Source: Nansenia antarctica | Taxonomy: Eukaryota; Chordata; Actinopteri; Argentiniformes; Microstomatidae | Direction: 5' to 3' | Assembly (NCBI GenBank): GCA_963989245.1 | Contig: OZ022346.1 | Location: 8,299,231 to 8,363,230 of the forward strand | DNA length: 64,000 bases | Part shown: positions 51,738-63,223 of the stretch, piece after piece | How positions within the stretch are numbered: the first letter of the stretch is position 1 | Layout of the letters: the number at the start of each line of letters is the position of its first letter | Translations under genes and position numbers: made by a program | Notes under the pieces: generated by a model | What the model saw: the letters and a program-made list of their open reading frames with translations, nothing else | What the model was told of the DNA's origin: nothing | The model's database searches: none

Positions 51738-53767
51738 ATGGTAACATTGACCATCGTTCTTCTTCTCAGTGCTGCCATTGCACTGGGCAATACCAGTAAG
51801 AGAGACACGCTTTACTGCACTTTACACCACTGTCCATCACTTTACTGCACTTTACACCACTGTCCATCACTTTACTGCACTTTACACCACTGTCCATCAC
51901 TTTACTGCACTTTACACCACTGTCCATCACTTTACTGCACTTTACACCACTGTCCATCACTTTACTGCACTTTACACCACTGTACTTCAATCCGGTAAAG
52001 TGCAGTAAAAAAGACCTCACTTTACATTATTCTCCATGACTTTACATCATTTTACATACTTTCACATAACTCACCTGTTCACACACATCGGGCTGTTTAA
52101 CTACATACATCTCAGTTCTTCTTCTAACAACTCTCCTTGTTTCAGATCCCTTAGTGGAGGCTGAGGTGGAGCAGCTCCCTCCTTTTGGTAAGGGTTATAT
52201 ATCGCCCCCTCTTGGTAAAGGAGTGAAATTGAAGGGTTACTGAAGTTATTGAAACTGTCCATGCTTGGTGTCACTGACTGTGCTCTCACACCTCCCCTGT
52301 TTCAGAAGCTATGGTGGAGACTGAGGTGCAACAGCTCCCTCTAGTGGGTGAGTATGTTATTAATAATTGATAGATACCTAGAGGCAGCAGTGTTAAAACA
52401 GGTATTCATCTCAAAAACAGAGTCTTTGCTAACCTGAACATGTCTTTGTCTTGGTAGAGGTCCTGGGTGTAGAGGGGGAGGACATTAACCTGAACATGTC
52501 TTTGTCTTGGTAGAGGTCCTGGGTGTAGAGGGGGAGGACGTTGAAGGAAGCCAAGCAGAGATGTTGGAGGAGACGGGGGCTGGACAGGGGGCGCTGAGCA
52601 GGGGTGGATGTGCTATTGGCTGGTACAGATATGAGGAGGAGTGCTACAAGTTCAACTACTCCCCCACCACATGGGCAGAGGCAGAGGTATGGGAACGTGA
52701 TTGTGTTGCTTCAGGTGAAAACGTTATACTTTTTATACTAGTCTTTTTCAGAAGGTCTGAATACATCACCAAATCTCTCTCTCTCTCTCTCTCCTTAGAG
52801 GAACTGCGTGCTCTTAGGGGGGAACCTGGCATCTGTGCACAGCTATGGCCAGTACACTTTCCTCCAGAGTGTCATACTGGGACATGCCAACGAATACCTA
52901 CGCACCTGGATTGGAGCTAATGACGCCGTCCAGGTAATACATTAATACAGGTAATAAAGGATAACCGTTAACCTACAGGTTCAAGTGGAGAGTTAGCCAC
53001 ATCTTACAGTAGGTGGGTATGTTTCATGGGGTTCTCCAACCAACCATATCCTGGAAAACTCAAACTTACTTTTTTACCAATCAGCCAAGTGCTGTTTCAG
53101 GACCATGTGTGTAGATTGTCTTTAGTGTGTAGTAGTGTGTGGTGGTGAGGTCTCCCTGTGTGTAGTGTGTGGGGGTGAGGTCTCCCTGTGTGTAGTGTGT
53201 GGTGGTGAGGTCTCCCTGTGTGTAGTGTGTGGTGGTGAGGTCTCCCTGTGTGTAGTGTGTGGTGGTGAGGTCTCCCTGTGTGTAGTGTGTGGTGGTGAGG
53301 TCTCCCTGTGTGTAGTGTGTGGTGGTGAGGTCTCCCTGTGTGTAGTGTGTGGGGGTCATTTCTACCCGTGTGTAGTGTGTGGGGGTCATTTCTACCCGTG
53401 TGTAGTGTGTGGGGGTCATTTCTACCCGTGTGTTCTACAGGAGGGTATTTGGCTGTGGAGCGACGGCTCCAGGTTCGGCTACACCCACTGGAGTGCCGGG
53501 CAGCCTAGCAACAGTTACCACGGCATCACAGACAACTCCAACGGCCGGGAGCACTGCATGGAGATGAACGCAGGAGGTAGGATAGGGTTTGAAAAATGTT
53601 GGTGCCAATGCACCAACAACTGTACTAGATGATCACATGACCCAGACTCCCTCCCTGCATGTTTCTAATAACGTTGTTTTACTTCCTGTTATTCCCCAGG
53701 TGATCATCGCCAGAACGACCTGTCCTGTTCCTACACGCGCCCCTCCCTCTGCGCCAGACTTCTGTGA
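51738..53767 (+). CDS. Secreted C-type lectin B (ladderlectin/nattectin-like), 7 coding exons
   Basis: Coding exons 51738-51795, 52146-52187, 52306-52347, 52514-52686, 52799-52933, 53441-53576 and 53700-53767, each the same length as in gene A; 217 aa. The only protein change I found is Ser78 to Gly just before the first lectin-domain cysteine. Signal peptide, duplicated acidic exons, six cysteines, WIGAND, QPS and the Asn-Asp pair are all kept. Exon 5 again has a duplicated upstream acceptor whose use would introduce a stop. Introns differ from A in repeat number: 27-bp array expanded, 30-bp array of intron 6 expanded, (TC)n before exon 6 contracted. Intact, with its own TATA box and AATAAA (53904-53909), so both genes are potentially expressed. 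Confidence 0.9.
53132..53430. repeat. 30-bp minisatellite, intron 6 of lectin B
   Basis: About ten units, including three of a variant type with GTCATTTCTACCC next to the acceptor; gene A has about half as many. Confidence 0.93.
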
Positions 53768-53903
53768 TGTTTCTATTTTCTAGACATGTGTCTTCAAACC
53801 ACTACTCATGTGTTACAACATATGTTTGATTTGATTATGTATATCTTATCATTATGGTTCTAATGCTCCTCTGTGTTGAGATGACACAATTGTCACATGT
53901 CTC

Positions 53904-53909
53904 AATAAA
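53904..53909 (+). terminator. Polyadenylation signal of lectin B
   Basis: AATAAA ~137 bases after the stop; the intervening 3' UTR lacks a segment of roughly 30 bases that is present in gene A. Confidence 0.8.
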
Positions 53910-54540
53910 GTTATTTCAAAAAAGTACTTTTTTGTTCTATAGTACTTGTATGCTTTCATGCTTATTGTTCATCTGAAACATACATCTAGTTTTAAAAGTT
54001 ATCGTTTGATACTCTGAATAAAAGTGTGTCCGAGTGTCCGAGGGTCAATTGCAACCAAACAATAAACGGACTTTGTTTAGATTTTATGTACAAATGTCTT
54101 TACATTTTGGCCCATCCTTAATTAATTGGATGAAAACACTTTATAATACCCCAAAATAATTAACAATGGAGAACAATGGTAACAATGGTGAACTCTAAGA
54201 AACGGTACACCTGAAAAGAGATTTTAAACAAGGTTGTCCCTTATCTTCATATTTATTTATTTAATCTATTGAAATTTTAGGACACAAGGTACACAAATAT
54301 TGTGGGTCATACGTGACAGCAGCTGGTGAAACCGGGAACAAGTCGGCAGCTGACCAAATGCTCGGACCGCCATTCTGAAAAATGCAAATCAATTTCAACG
54401 TTGCTGAAAACGGTCCAGCAAACTGATTTTAGATTTACTCTAGTGGTGGTCATATGCAGAATTACAAGATTGCACAAAAACTAAAGTATGAATGTATAAT
54501 TAAGTGCAAATAAAGTATCTTTACTTGTTCACATATGTTG

Positions 54541-57500
54541 ATTTGATTAGCTCCTATGAACTAGATTTCTTATTTATCACTGAGACCTGGTTAGATAAAG
54601 ATAACAAGACACCAATTCTTATTGAGTCAGCACCCCCCAATTTTAGAACCTTAGATGTCGTTAGATCCCACACAAAAGGTGGTGGAATCGCCTCTTTCTT
54701 CCGAGACAGTTTTAACTGCAAACAGAAATCCTTCGGGGAATTTTTATCATTTGAATATCTTTCAGTTGTTTTTAAATGTTCCACTCGAATTCTTTTTATA
54801 ATTTTATACAGACCACCCCAATACTCTACTAGCTTCTTTAATGAACTTACAGAGCTTCTCTCCATCATTACTACTGAATTTAATGGTCTGATCATTGCTG
54901 GTGATTTCAATATTCATGTAGATAACTCAGAGGACAACAAAGCCAAAGAACTCTCTGTTCTGTTAGATGTTTTTGAACTTCAACAACATGTGAACCTCCC
55001 TACTCATAATCGAGGTCACACTCTGGACCTTATCATCACCAAAGGCCTAGATATTTCAAATGTTGTTGTAACTGACATTGCCCTGTCTGACCACTGTTGC
55101 ATATTCTTTGACGTATCTATCTTTCCTGTTATTCAAACTATGTCTAAAACTATTTCCAAACGATATATCAATGAAAAGACCAGTGCACTGTTCACACAGG
55201 CCTTTTCCCTAGCCCCCCCCCCAAACTTCTATTCCAACCTCAGTAAATGACCTTCTACACGATTTCAACTTAAAAATCACAAAAACCATTGATGATATTG
55301 CACCCATTAGATCCAAATGCATCTCTGGTAAGCAAAAAGCTCCCTGGAGAACTGCCCCATCCGTAAAGACCCAAAAAAGAGAATGTCGTAAAGCAGAGCG
55401 CAGATGGAGAAAAACAATGACCACTATGATATCTATAAAGAGAATCTTCAAAACTATAACTTAGAAATAAGAAGTGCCAGGCAATCATTTTTCTCTAAGA
55501 TCATAAACAATAACATCAATAATGCCCGCATCCTTTTCAGAACTGTTGACAGACTAACAAATCCCCCAACACCCATTGCTCAGGAATTTCACTCAACTAG
55601 TAAATGCAATGAACTTGCATCCTTTTTTAACAATAAAATAGAAACCATTAGACAAGGCATTAGGTCTTCTGTGTCAGGCATGAAAAACATGTCCCCATTA
55701 ACAACCCCAAATAGGGCGGACATAACAACCATGTCACAATTTAACACCATTGATTACAAGACCCTAGATAAAATCATGTCACGTCTTAAACCATCCACCT
55801 GTGCCCTTGATGTCCTGCCAACAAGCTTTTTAAAAAACATATTTAGCTGCATGGCAGGCGAACTAATACAAATAATTAACACCTCCCTTTCATCAGGAAT
55901 CTTCCCTGAAGCCCTGAAAACTGCAGTTATTAAGCCTCTACTAAAAAAGAACGGCCTAGACCCAGTTCTCCAGCTGCACAACCGCGGAGAGAAATGCGAT
56001 ACAGAGAGTCGTGAGAACAGCCCAGAAGATCACCGGCGCCCCCCTCCCCTCTCTGGAAGAGCTGTACAACACACGCTGTCTCAGGAAGGCCTCCAAGATC
56101 TCCAGAGACCCATCCCACCCTGTACGAACACTTTGCCCGGCTGCCCTCGAAAGGCGGTACAGGACCAGCAAGGACAAACAGACTGAAGCACAGCTTCTAC
56201 CCCAGGGCCATCCAGGCCCTGAACACAGCAAAGACCTAGGTTCTGGGCCCTGGACAGTCTGGATGGATTGATGGCAGCTGCTGGATTGAAAAAATCAGGT
56301 GTAGTGCTGAGGCACAAATGTGTACATTTCAAGCCTGCAAACTGCGACACTTTAAATGAATGTGCAATAACACTATGTGCAATATGACAACCCTAGTCGT
56401 CTTATCTGTACAGTATAGTATAGTGGATAGTGTACATAGCCTTTATTTATGTAAACCAGCTCCTTTCCCTTCTTGTTTTTTTTTCTTGTTTTTTTTCTCT
56501 TTCCTAGCACCAGGGGAGCCACCCCTCCCAAATTTCGTTGTTTGGTACCTGTACTATAGCAATGACAATAAAGACCATTCATTCATTCATTCATTCATTC
56601 ATTCATTCATTTGTACTAAACAACTACAGACCCATATCAAACCTTCCCTGTACAGGAAAAATTATTGAAATGGTTGCCCACGAACAACTTTCAATCAGGC
56701 TTTCGCCCCCTACATAACACTGAAACGGCCCTTATTAAGGTCCTTAATGACATTCGCGTAAACACAGACTCCGGAAAAATCTCAGTTTTGATACTACTAG
56801 ATCTTAGTGCTGCCTTTGACACTGTAGACCATGACATTCTAATAGATAGACTAAAAACCTGGGTAGGACTTTCGGGCACTGCCCTAAACTGGTTTACATC
56901 CTACCTACAGGACAGAAGCTACTATGTCTCCATTGGCAACTTTGTATCTGACCAAATTAAAATGACATGTGGGGTTCCCCAAGGGTCAATCCTTGGCCCC
57001 CTTCTATTCAATCTCTACATGCTTCCATTGGGACACATCATAAAAAAGAACAAAATTGCCTACCACAACTATGCGGATGACACTCAAATCTACATAGCCC
57101 TCTCACCGAACGACTATAGTCCCATTGACAATCTCTGTAATTGCATTGAGCAAATAAACGCCTGGATGACACACAACTTCCTCCAACTAAACAAGGACAA
57201 AACAGAGATAATTGTATTCGGTGCACCTGACAAAAGATCGAAAGTCAGTGCAAAACTTGATTCTCTCTCTCTTCACACTAAAAAACAGGTCAGAAATCTT
57301 GGTGTAATTCTAGACTCCGATCTAAACTTCAACAGCCACATAAACTCGATAACTAAATCAGCCTACTATCACCTGAAAAACATAACAAGAATGAGAGGTT
57401 TCATGTCCAAGCAAGACCTTGAAAAACTCATCCATGCATTTGTTTCGAGTAGACTTGATTATTGTAATGGTCTACTAACAGGCCTATCTAAAGGAGCTGT

Positions 57501-58103
57501 TCGTAAATTGCAGCTCATCCAAAACGCCGCTGCTAGGGTCCTAACAAAAACAAAGACATTTGAACACATTACACCAATCCTGAGATCCCTGCACTGGCTA
57601 CCAGTCTCTCAGAGAATTGAATTCAAAATCCTCCTAATTACATACAAATCACAAAATGGTCTTGGACCAAAATACATATCAGATCTCCTCCCACCCTATA
57701 TTCCTGCAAGGTCCCTAAGGTCAGCTGAGACAAATCAGCTAATAATTCCAAGAGTAAAAACAAAACACGGTGCAGCAGCTTTCAGTCACGCATGCTCCTG
57801 GAACAAACTCCCTGAAGAAATCAAACAGGCCCAAACCCTTAAAATATTTAAATCTAAGCTAAAAATCTTCATGTTTTGCACCAGTTATGATTAAACACAA
57901 ACACTTTTATCAATGTCTTACTCTTTTCCCATTAACTATTGTCTTTTTAAATGTTTTATCTATTTACTTCTTATATTTGCTTTTATTCATTGTAATGTTT
58001 ATTTTCTTATGCTCCTCTTGCTGTATTTTTAAATAATGCATGTAAAGCACTTTGAATTGCCCCTGTTGTATAATGTGCTATACAAATAAACTTGCCTTGC
58101 CTT
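54541..58103 (+). mobile_element. L2-like LINE, 5'-truncated, frameshifted and interrupted
   Basis: Endonuclease part (54541-55245): FITETWL, AGDFNIHVD, RGHTLDLIIT and SDHCCIFF, all core APE motifs, with the first residues missing. A frame change occurs at the C-run near 55206. The linker and start of RT follow in another frame (55280-55965). After a nested LINE (~55970-56612) the sequence resumes at TACTAAACAACTACAGACCC; a small deletion shifts the frame near 56670. The RT then runs openly from about 56665 to 57894 with GFRP, LDLSAAFDTVDH, GVPQGSILGPLLF and YADDTQ. The 3' end has TAAAGCACTTTGAATTGCCC, CTATACAAATAAACTTG and (CCTTG)n. RT is well preserved, so the element is not very old. Confidence 0.92.
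55970..56612 (+). mobile_element. (ATTC)n-tail LINE nested in the L2-like LINE
   Basis: A 5'-truncated copy of the 9848-10496 family: RT C-terminus with KITGAPLPSLEELYNTRCLR, 3' UTR, AATAAAG and (ATTC)n. It splits the L2 string GACCCAGTT | GTACTAAACAACTAC, which when rejoined reads DPVVLNNYRP, an expected RT sequence. Little or no host sequence was lost. Confidence 0.88.
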
Positions 58104-58270
58104 GCCTAAACCAGCTCTTTTCCCTTTTTTATTTTACCCTTGGCCCTCTTGTTTTTAGTCTTTTTTCCAAGCACCAGGGGATTCCCCCCTCCTACATTTC
58201 GTTGTATGGTACCTGTACTGTATTAATGACAATAAAGACCATTCATTCATTCATTCATTCATTCATTCAT
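58104..58270 (+). mobile_element. Short 3' end of an (ATTC)n-tail LINE
   Basis: Only the last ~165 bp of the family: AAACCAGCTC, CACCAGGGGA, TACATTTCGTTGTATGGTAC, AATAAAG and (ATTC)n. It starts right at the tail of the L2-like element. Confidence 0.85.
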
Positions 58271-58393
58271 CTCCACGTTCAGCTGCGTTAGCAGGTTCTA
58301 GCAAACATCTCCACGTTCAGCTGCGTTAGCAGGTTCTGGCAATCTGAGGAAAAGTAATTCAATTACTAGGACAGCTACAGTGTGTGTTGACGC

Positions 58394-59373
58394 AACTTCA
58401 GGGGAGTGTGTTCATTTTCTGTCAGGAAATTGACCTTTGAGCGTCTTCTTCTCCACACTGAGGTCTGCTGGCTCTCAAAAGGAAACTGCCTTGCTCGCTT
58501 TTGTGAGCTGTTTGACAGCATCGTGGAGTTCCTGGAGGAGGTGGATGCAGCTCTTGGGGAACAGGTGTCATCCAGCCGCTGCGACATCATGTACCTCGCA
58601 GACTTCTTTGGCAAAATGAATGAAGTCACACTGAAGCTCCAAGGAAAAGGGGTTACTCTGGTCCAGAGCAAGGCGGTCATCCAGAGTCTCACCTCCAGGC
58701 TGGATCTATACAGGCAGAGCATAGGCAGGAGGCAGTTTGCTCATTTCCCGCTGTTGACCAAGGTAATCTAGCCTAGGCTACTAAATTATGATAATAATAA
58801 ATAATACATGTAATAAATGTAGGCTACTCTATGCAAAACTATATTTGTGTTCCTGGTTAGTATAAATAACTTACGTTCTGTATGTATTATGCGTATAACC
58901 TTTAAGAAACATCAATTAGTTAACTAATTAGCAATAAAATAACCAGGGCTCACACTAATCCCCCCCCCCCCCCGCGCAATTTGGCGAAATGTCACACCAG
59001 CACACTTAAAAAACGAACAATGTTAGTTGTAATGTACAGTTTTGTAGCCTGCTGTTTGTTCTGCACCAGACGTGTGCAATTGCTGCTGTTCCGTAGCAGT
59101 CTGTTTGTATTCTGTTTGTATTCTCTTGTCTGAGTTATAAAAACATAATTTGTATTCACATTCACATGGCTTTTCTGCTCTCTGATGACTAATGATAAGG
59201 ATATTCCAACTGCCCAGTTAAATCCAATGTATTATTTGGCATTCAGTGACATGCTTTTTAAATGATATAACACAGAATATTAGTCAACATTAATATTCAG
59301 GGAAGAAAATAAGCCTACTTTTTTTTATGGGGGGCGGTAAGAGGCCTGGCCCAAAAAAGGTTGAGAACCACTG
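58394..59373 (+). mobile_element. hAT transposon remnant: transposase fragment and right end
   Basis: The frame at 58406-58771 encodes a piece of hAT-type transposase of the ZBED/FAM200-like group (LLLHTEVCWLSKGNCLARFC, then DSIVEFLEEVDAAL and DIMYLADFFGKMNEVTLKLQ). The right end at 59357-59373 reads GGTTGAGAACCACTG, the complement of a typical hAT start. The rest of the coding region is missing and the left end was not found. Confidence 0.75.
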
Positions 59374-59547
59374 GTCTATACGGTACGGAGGATTATGGAT
59401 TGCCGTCGGAGGGGTAGGGGTTTTCAGTTTTTGGTGGACTGGGAGGGGTATGGGCCGGAGGAACGGTCCTGGGTGCCCCAGAGGGACATATTGGACCCTA
59501 AACTGATCACGGACTTCCGCCAACTACATCCTGAGGCACACAGGTGA
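59374..59547 (+). pseudogene. Ty3/Gypsy integrase C-terminal chromodomain, truncated
   Basis: The frame reads FQFLVDWEGYGPEERSWVPQ then RDILDPKLITDFRQLHPEAH and a stop at 59545-59547. The WEGYG..E.SW core is the chromodomain at the end of chromovirus integrases. Everything upstream was cut off at the hAT end. The LTR follows 32 bases later. Confidence 0.85.
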
Positions 59548-59579
59548 ACGGCAGGTGCCGTTCGTCGGGGGGGGGATAC

Positions 59580-59760
59580 TGTAAGGTTTGGGGGGTCGCT
59601 CTAATTGTTGAGGGACCCTTTGGCGCCCTCTGGTGTTCATGTATGTATTTTTGTCTGTCCTAATTACTGTGATTGTTACCTGGTGTGTTTTGTTTTGGCT
59701 TAGGCTATTTATATCCCTCTGAGTCTTCTCTCTTTGTCGGTTGTTCACTATACGTTGCGT

Positions 59761-59806
<46 letters not shown>

Positions 59807-61255
59807 CTTTCGTAGCCTTATCGTTCCTCGCCTGCTTAGGAAATAAGTATCGAATGACTATTGTAAGTACCTTGCAGGGCTGGACTGGCCATCTGGCATA
59901 CCGGGCATTTGCCGGGTGGGCCGCGGTAGTTTTGGGCCGAGCCGACCGGCAAAATAAAAAAAATTAAAAAAAGTTATTTTTTTTTTTTTACCAGCCGGCC
60001 CGGCCGAAAGCTACCATTGAACGGCCCATAAATCTGGGACAGCGGCCCATTGGTACATTTTCGATACAGACACTGGGCTGGCCCAATCAACAGAGAGAAG
60101 GGGGGGGGGGGGGGGGTCAGGGGTCACGCACGCACGCAGCACCAGACCTCCGTCTCAGTTTCGCGGTAGTTTTGGGCCGAGCCTGCCGGCAAAATAAATT
60201 TAGTTAGCCTGGATAGTTACTAGATAGATACTAAGAGAGATGGAGCGCAAAAGCACACTAAAACGGAAGGGAGGCTGGGAAAAACAAAAAGAAACTCGAG
60301 GCAGATGCTGCCAAATGTGTAAACATTAGGGACATGTTTGCTGCACCCTCAAGTTTACCACAGCAGCAACAGCAACAGGTTGAAGAGGAGGCTGGCAGGG
60401 AGGAGCGGGAGCAGGGTACAGATACAGAGGATAGAGAGGATACAGAAGAAGCGGGGCCGAGTCAGCCTGTAACCGTTGACCCGGTAAGGAAAATATAGGT
60501 AGCTGTTAGGGGTGTAACGGATCGCCCCCCACGGTTCGGCACGCATGTGTACCGCGGATCAATTGCAAAATGTAACCAAGTAATAATATTACTTAATATT
60601 AGTTAATATCCCTTGTAAATCACAATGTAGAGTTGCCATGAAAAGATAGACGCGACAGTTGCATGCTTTGTTTTACTCTAAAGCGCAATGATAGGTTGAT
60701 AATGGAAAAAAAAATCTAGAACAACAAGGCTGCGTTCGTAAATTCGCTCTGGAATCTGATCACTGAGTACACTGGTCTACTTGCACTGGTACCATTGCTT
60801 ACTGTATGTAGTCGTCTTTGTAGTGGTTTGGGGGAATACTACAGTTTGTCATATGACTGTACAGCACAGTATATAAGACGAGTATATAAGGCAAGTATTT
60901 TTGTGCTGGTGGGTGTGGTCCGACCGATTGGGGTGGGCCTGTCTGGGCCAAAAATGCCAGGGCCTAATTTTTGTCCCAGTCCAGCCCTGGTACCTTGCCT
61001 TGCCATGTTCTATTGACGGTGTTTTTGGGAGACTAAAGCCATCTCCCCTTTTGTTTTGTTGTTTTTGTTTCCTGTTATTATTCAAGCATTCATCGGAGAC
61101 TTGCTTTCTCCTCTTTTGTTTCATTGCTTACTGTGCGGTTATTATTATTCCCGTTTGCTCAAATAAAGAGTACCTTTATTTTGAATCATACTCCTGCATC
61201 TGTCTACTCTGTTCTGCTCTGCACCTGGGTCCAAATACATTAGCTCCCCGTAACA
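59580..61255 (+). mobile_element. 3' LTR of the Ty3/Gypsy element, interrupted by a hAT element
   Basis: Starts TGTAAGGTTTGGGGGGTCGC after a purine-rich tract (GTCGGGGGGGGGATAC) and ends CTCCCCGTAACA. Removing the inserted hAT and its duplicated 8 bp leaves an LTR of about 553 bp, with a (TG)n run at 59766-59804 and CAAATAAAGAG as polyadenylation signal near 61160. No 5' LTR is in the window. Confidence 0.8.
59875..60989 (+). mobile_element. hAT element with intact ends nested in the Gypsy LTR
   Basis: Ends CAGGGCTGGACTGG and CCAGTCCAGCCCTG, flanked by a perfect 8-bp target duplication GTACCTTG (59867-59874, 60990-60997), the hAT hallmark. The 1115-bp interior keeps only the start of a transposase-like exon: ATGGAGCGCAAAAGC at 60240 and, one frame over, EADAAKCVNIRDMFAAPSSL...EEAGPSQPVTVDP ending at a GTAAGG donor. 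It is a non-autonomous deletion derivative. Confidence 0.92.
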
Positions 61256-61870
61256 CATACTTGTGCCAAAATGAAATCAATACAGCCGTATTGTATTTGG
61301 AGAGTGTGTATTACATTGTCATGAGCACATTACATTTCGACATGTTTGGGGTCGACGTCTGTAATAATTCCTCTTTCTTGTAACCCTATAAGAGACATAG
61401 TGCAACATGTTGCTGTGTGTGCGCGCACCTGCGAAGGCCAGTGAATGCTTCGAACTGCCCATCTGCCAACCTTGCGATCATCAGACGGTGGCTCTACCTC
61501 CCGAGACACAGACGCCTACAGATAAGATGTCCTGTCACAGATGAGACGTATTCAGAGCAGGTCTCTACTGTGGTCAGCTCAGCCCTCACGTCATGCCAGA
61601 CTGAATAGAACTTTATTGCCAATTTTGCCGAGCCGGCGTCTTGTCCTCAGAGGACCACAATGACCACGGGTCTTTAGTTGTATTTTAAACTTCTCACCAC
61701 AGCACGGAGATGGCACTTGTGAAGGTTCCCATTCCCAATGACCTCAGGATCGACACCAACTCACTAAGCTTTCTGTCTTTGTGCTTTTATCTCTAAGAAA
61801 AATAGTAACAACAAGGGAGAAAGTTTAATATTGCGTATAAACAATTATAGTAATAGAAAGGGCCAATTTT
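61256..61870. other. Non-coding region with a decayed SINE head
   Basis: Around 61436-61520 GCTTCGAACTGCCCATCTGC and CCTTGCGATCATCAGACGG resemble the reverse complement of the tRNA-like head seen at 39170-39240. Nothing else recognised. Confidence 0.45.
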
Positions 61871-61884
61871 GTGACAGATTCAGC

Positions 61885-62225
61885 CGATCACCTGTCATGT
61901 CCACCTGTCATGTCCACCTGTCACGTTCACCTGTCACGTTCACCTGTCACGATCACCTGTCACGATCACCTGTCATGTCCACCTGTCACGTTCACCTGTC
62001 ACGATCACCTGTCACGATCACCTGTCATGTCCACCTGTCACGTTCACCTGTCACGAACACCTGTCATGATCACCTGTCATGTTCACCTGTCACGTTCACC
62101 TGTCATGATCACCTGTCATGTTCACCTGTCACGTTCACCTGTCATGATCACCTGTCATGATCACCTGTCATGATCACCTGTCACGATCACCTGTCATGAT
62201 CACCTGTCATGTTCACCTGTCACAT
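61885..62225. repeat. 13-bp minisatellite with CACCTG in every unit
   Basis: About 26 units of CACCTGTCACGTT with variants CATGTT, CATGATCAC and CACGATCAC. Every unit contains the E-box form CACCTG. Confidence 0.95.
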
Positions 62226-62329
62226 TCATTCAATCGCAACTTGATCATGGAGGACCACCAGAAGTCGACTGTGCTGGGATACAACAATATTTAATTTCAT
62301 AACTTTATTAATGTGTCTGTGTGTGAGTG

Positions 62330-62335
<6 letters not shown>

Positions 62336-62378
<43 letters not shown>

Positions 62379-62555
62379 CTGCAATAATTGGCAGCCGGCA
62401 CATATGGTGGAGAAGGTGTTACCTGTACCCTTAGACTCAGACTGAAACACATTGAGCAACCGAGTGTCCTATGCTGATGCAGCTACTAATGTTTGTGTTC
62501 AAGAATTATATTGTAAAATGTGAACGCAAATAAAGATACTAAAATGTGTGTGTGT

Positions 62556-62594
<39 letters not shown>

Positions 62595-62616
62595 TCTGTG
62601 TGTGTGTGCGTGTGTG
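62336..62616. repeat. (TG)n microsatellites
   Basis: TG runs at 62336-62376 and 62545-62618 with a few interruptions, separated by non-repetitive sequence; further TG/CA runs at 62711-62753, 63071-63120 and 63187-63219 flank and lie within the first intron of the lectin gene. Confidence 0.95.
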
Positions 62617-62706
62617 TGTGTGCCACTCCACTGACCACAGGAGAGAACTACTCTGAATAGGAGAGAACTACTCTGAATAGGAGAACTATCTGTGACAGGA
62701 CACTTC

Positions 62707-62755
<49 letters not shown>

Positions 62756-62873
62756 CCCTGGGCCATTCTGGAGCTGTTGTTGTGCTTGTTGAAGCACGAT
62801 ACTGTCTTGTGTTTCTGTCTTGTTGTGCTTCCATATGGTCTGTCAGTCACACAGTTCCTGGTCCATATATGGA

Positions 62874-62883
62874 TATATATAAG
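62874..62883 (+). promoter_or_regulatory. Candidate TATA box of the CD209-like gene
   Basis: TATATATAAG about 40 bp before the first ATG, which would leave a very short 5' UTR of ~15-20 nt. Confidence 0.5.
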
Positions 62884-62922
62884 CAGCCCCAGACACAGGT
62901 GGAGGTGCAGTCATCACCAGGG

Positions 62923-63071
62923 ATGGAGATGCAGGCTGGAGACCATGCAATGGATGCAGGCAATGGACACTATGAAAATGTTTCAAGAAACAAGACAGAG
63001 AATTTAACCTTTGACAGCACACCAGGAGCTAAACACTCAGGTAACACACACACACACAGAAGAGTTTACAT

Positions 63072-63122
<51 letters not shown>

Positions 63123-63182
63123 CAGACACACACATAATATCTTCATCTCATTCCCTGTCTTTTACTCTCTCACTCTCTGTCA

Positions 63183-63223
<41 letters not shown>

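Larger units (their letters stand above)
47708..54540 (+). repeat. Segmental duplication, copy B (contains lectin gene B)
   Basis: Counterpart of 1089-7748 in the same orientation. It begins with the minisatellite/MITE of the array, continues through the 48265-48610 insertion, the SINE and the TIR element, and ends after lectin gene B at ATATGTTG (54540), exactly where the L2-like LINE begins. Confidence 0.93.

Noticed and set aside
53081..53419. Thr/His/Tyr repeat protein on the minus strand
   Set aside because: Translation of the intron 6 minisatellite of lectin B.
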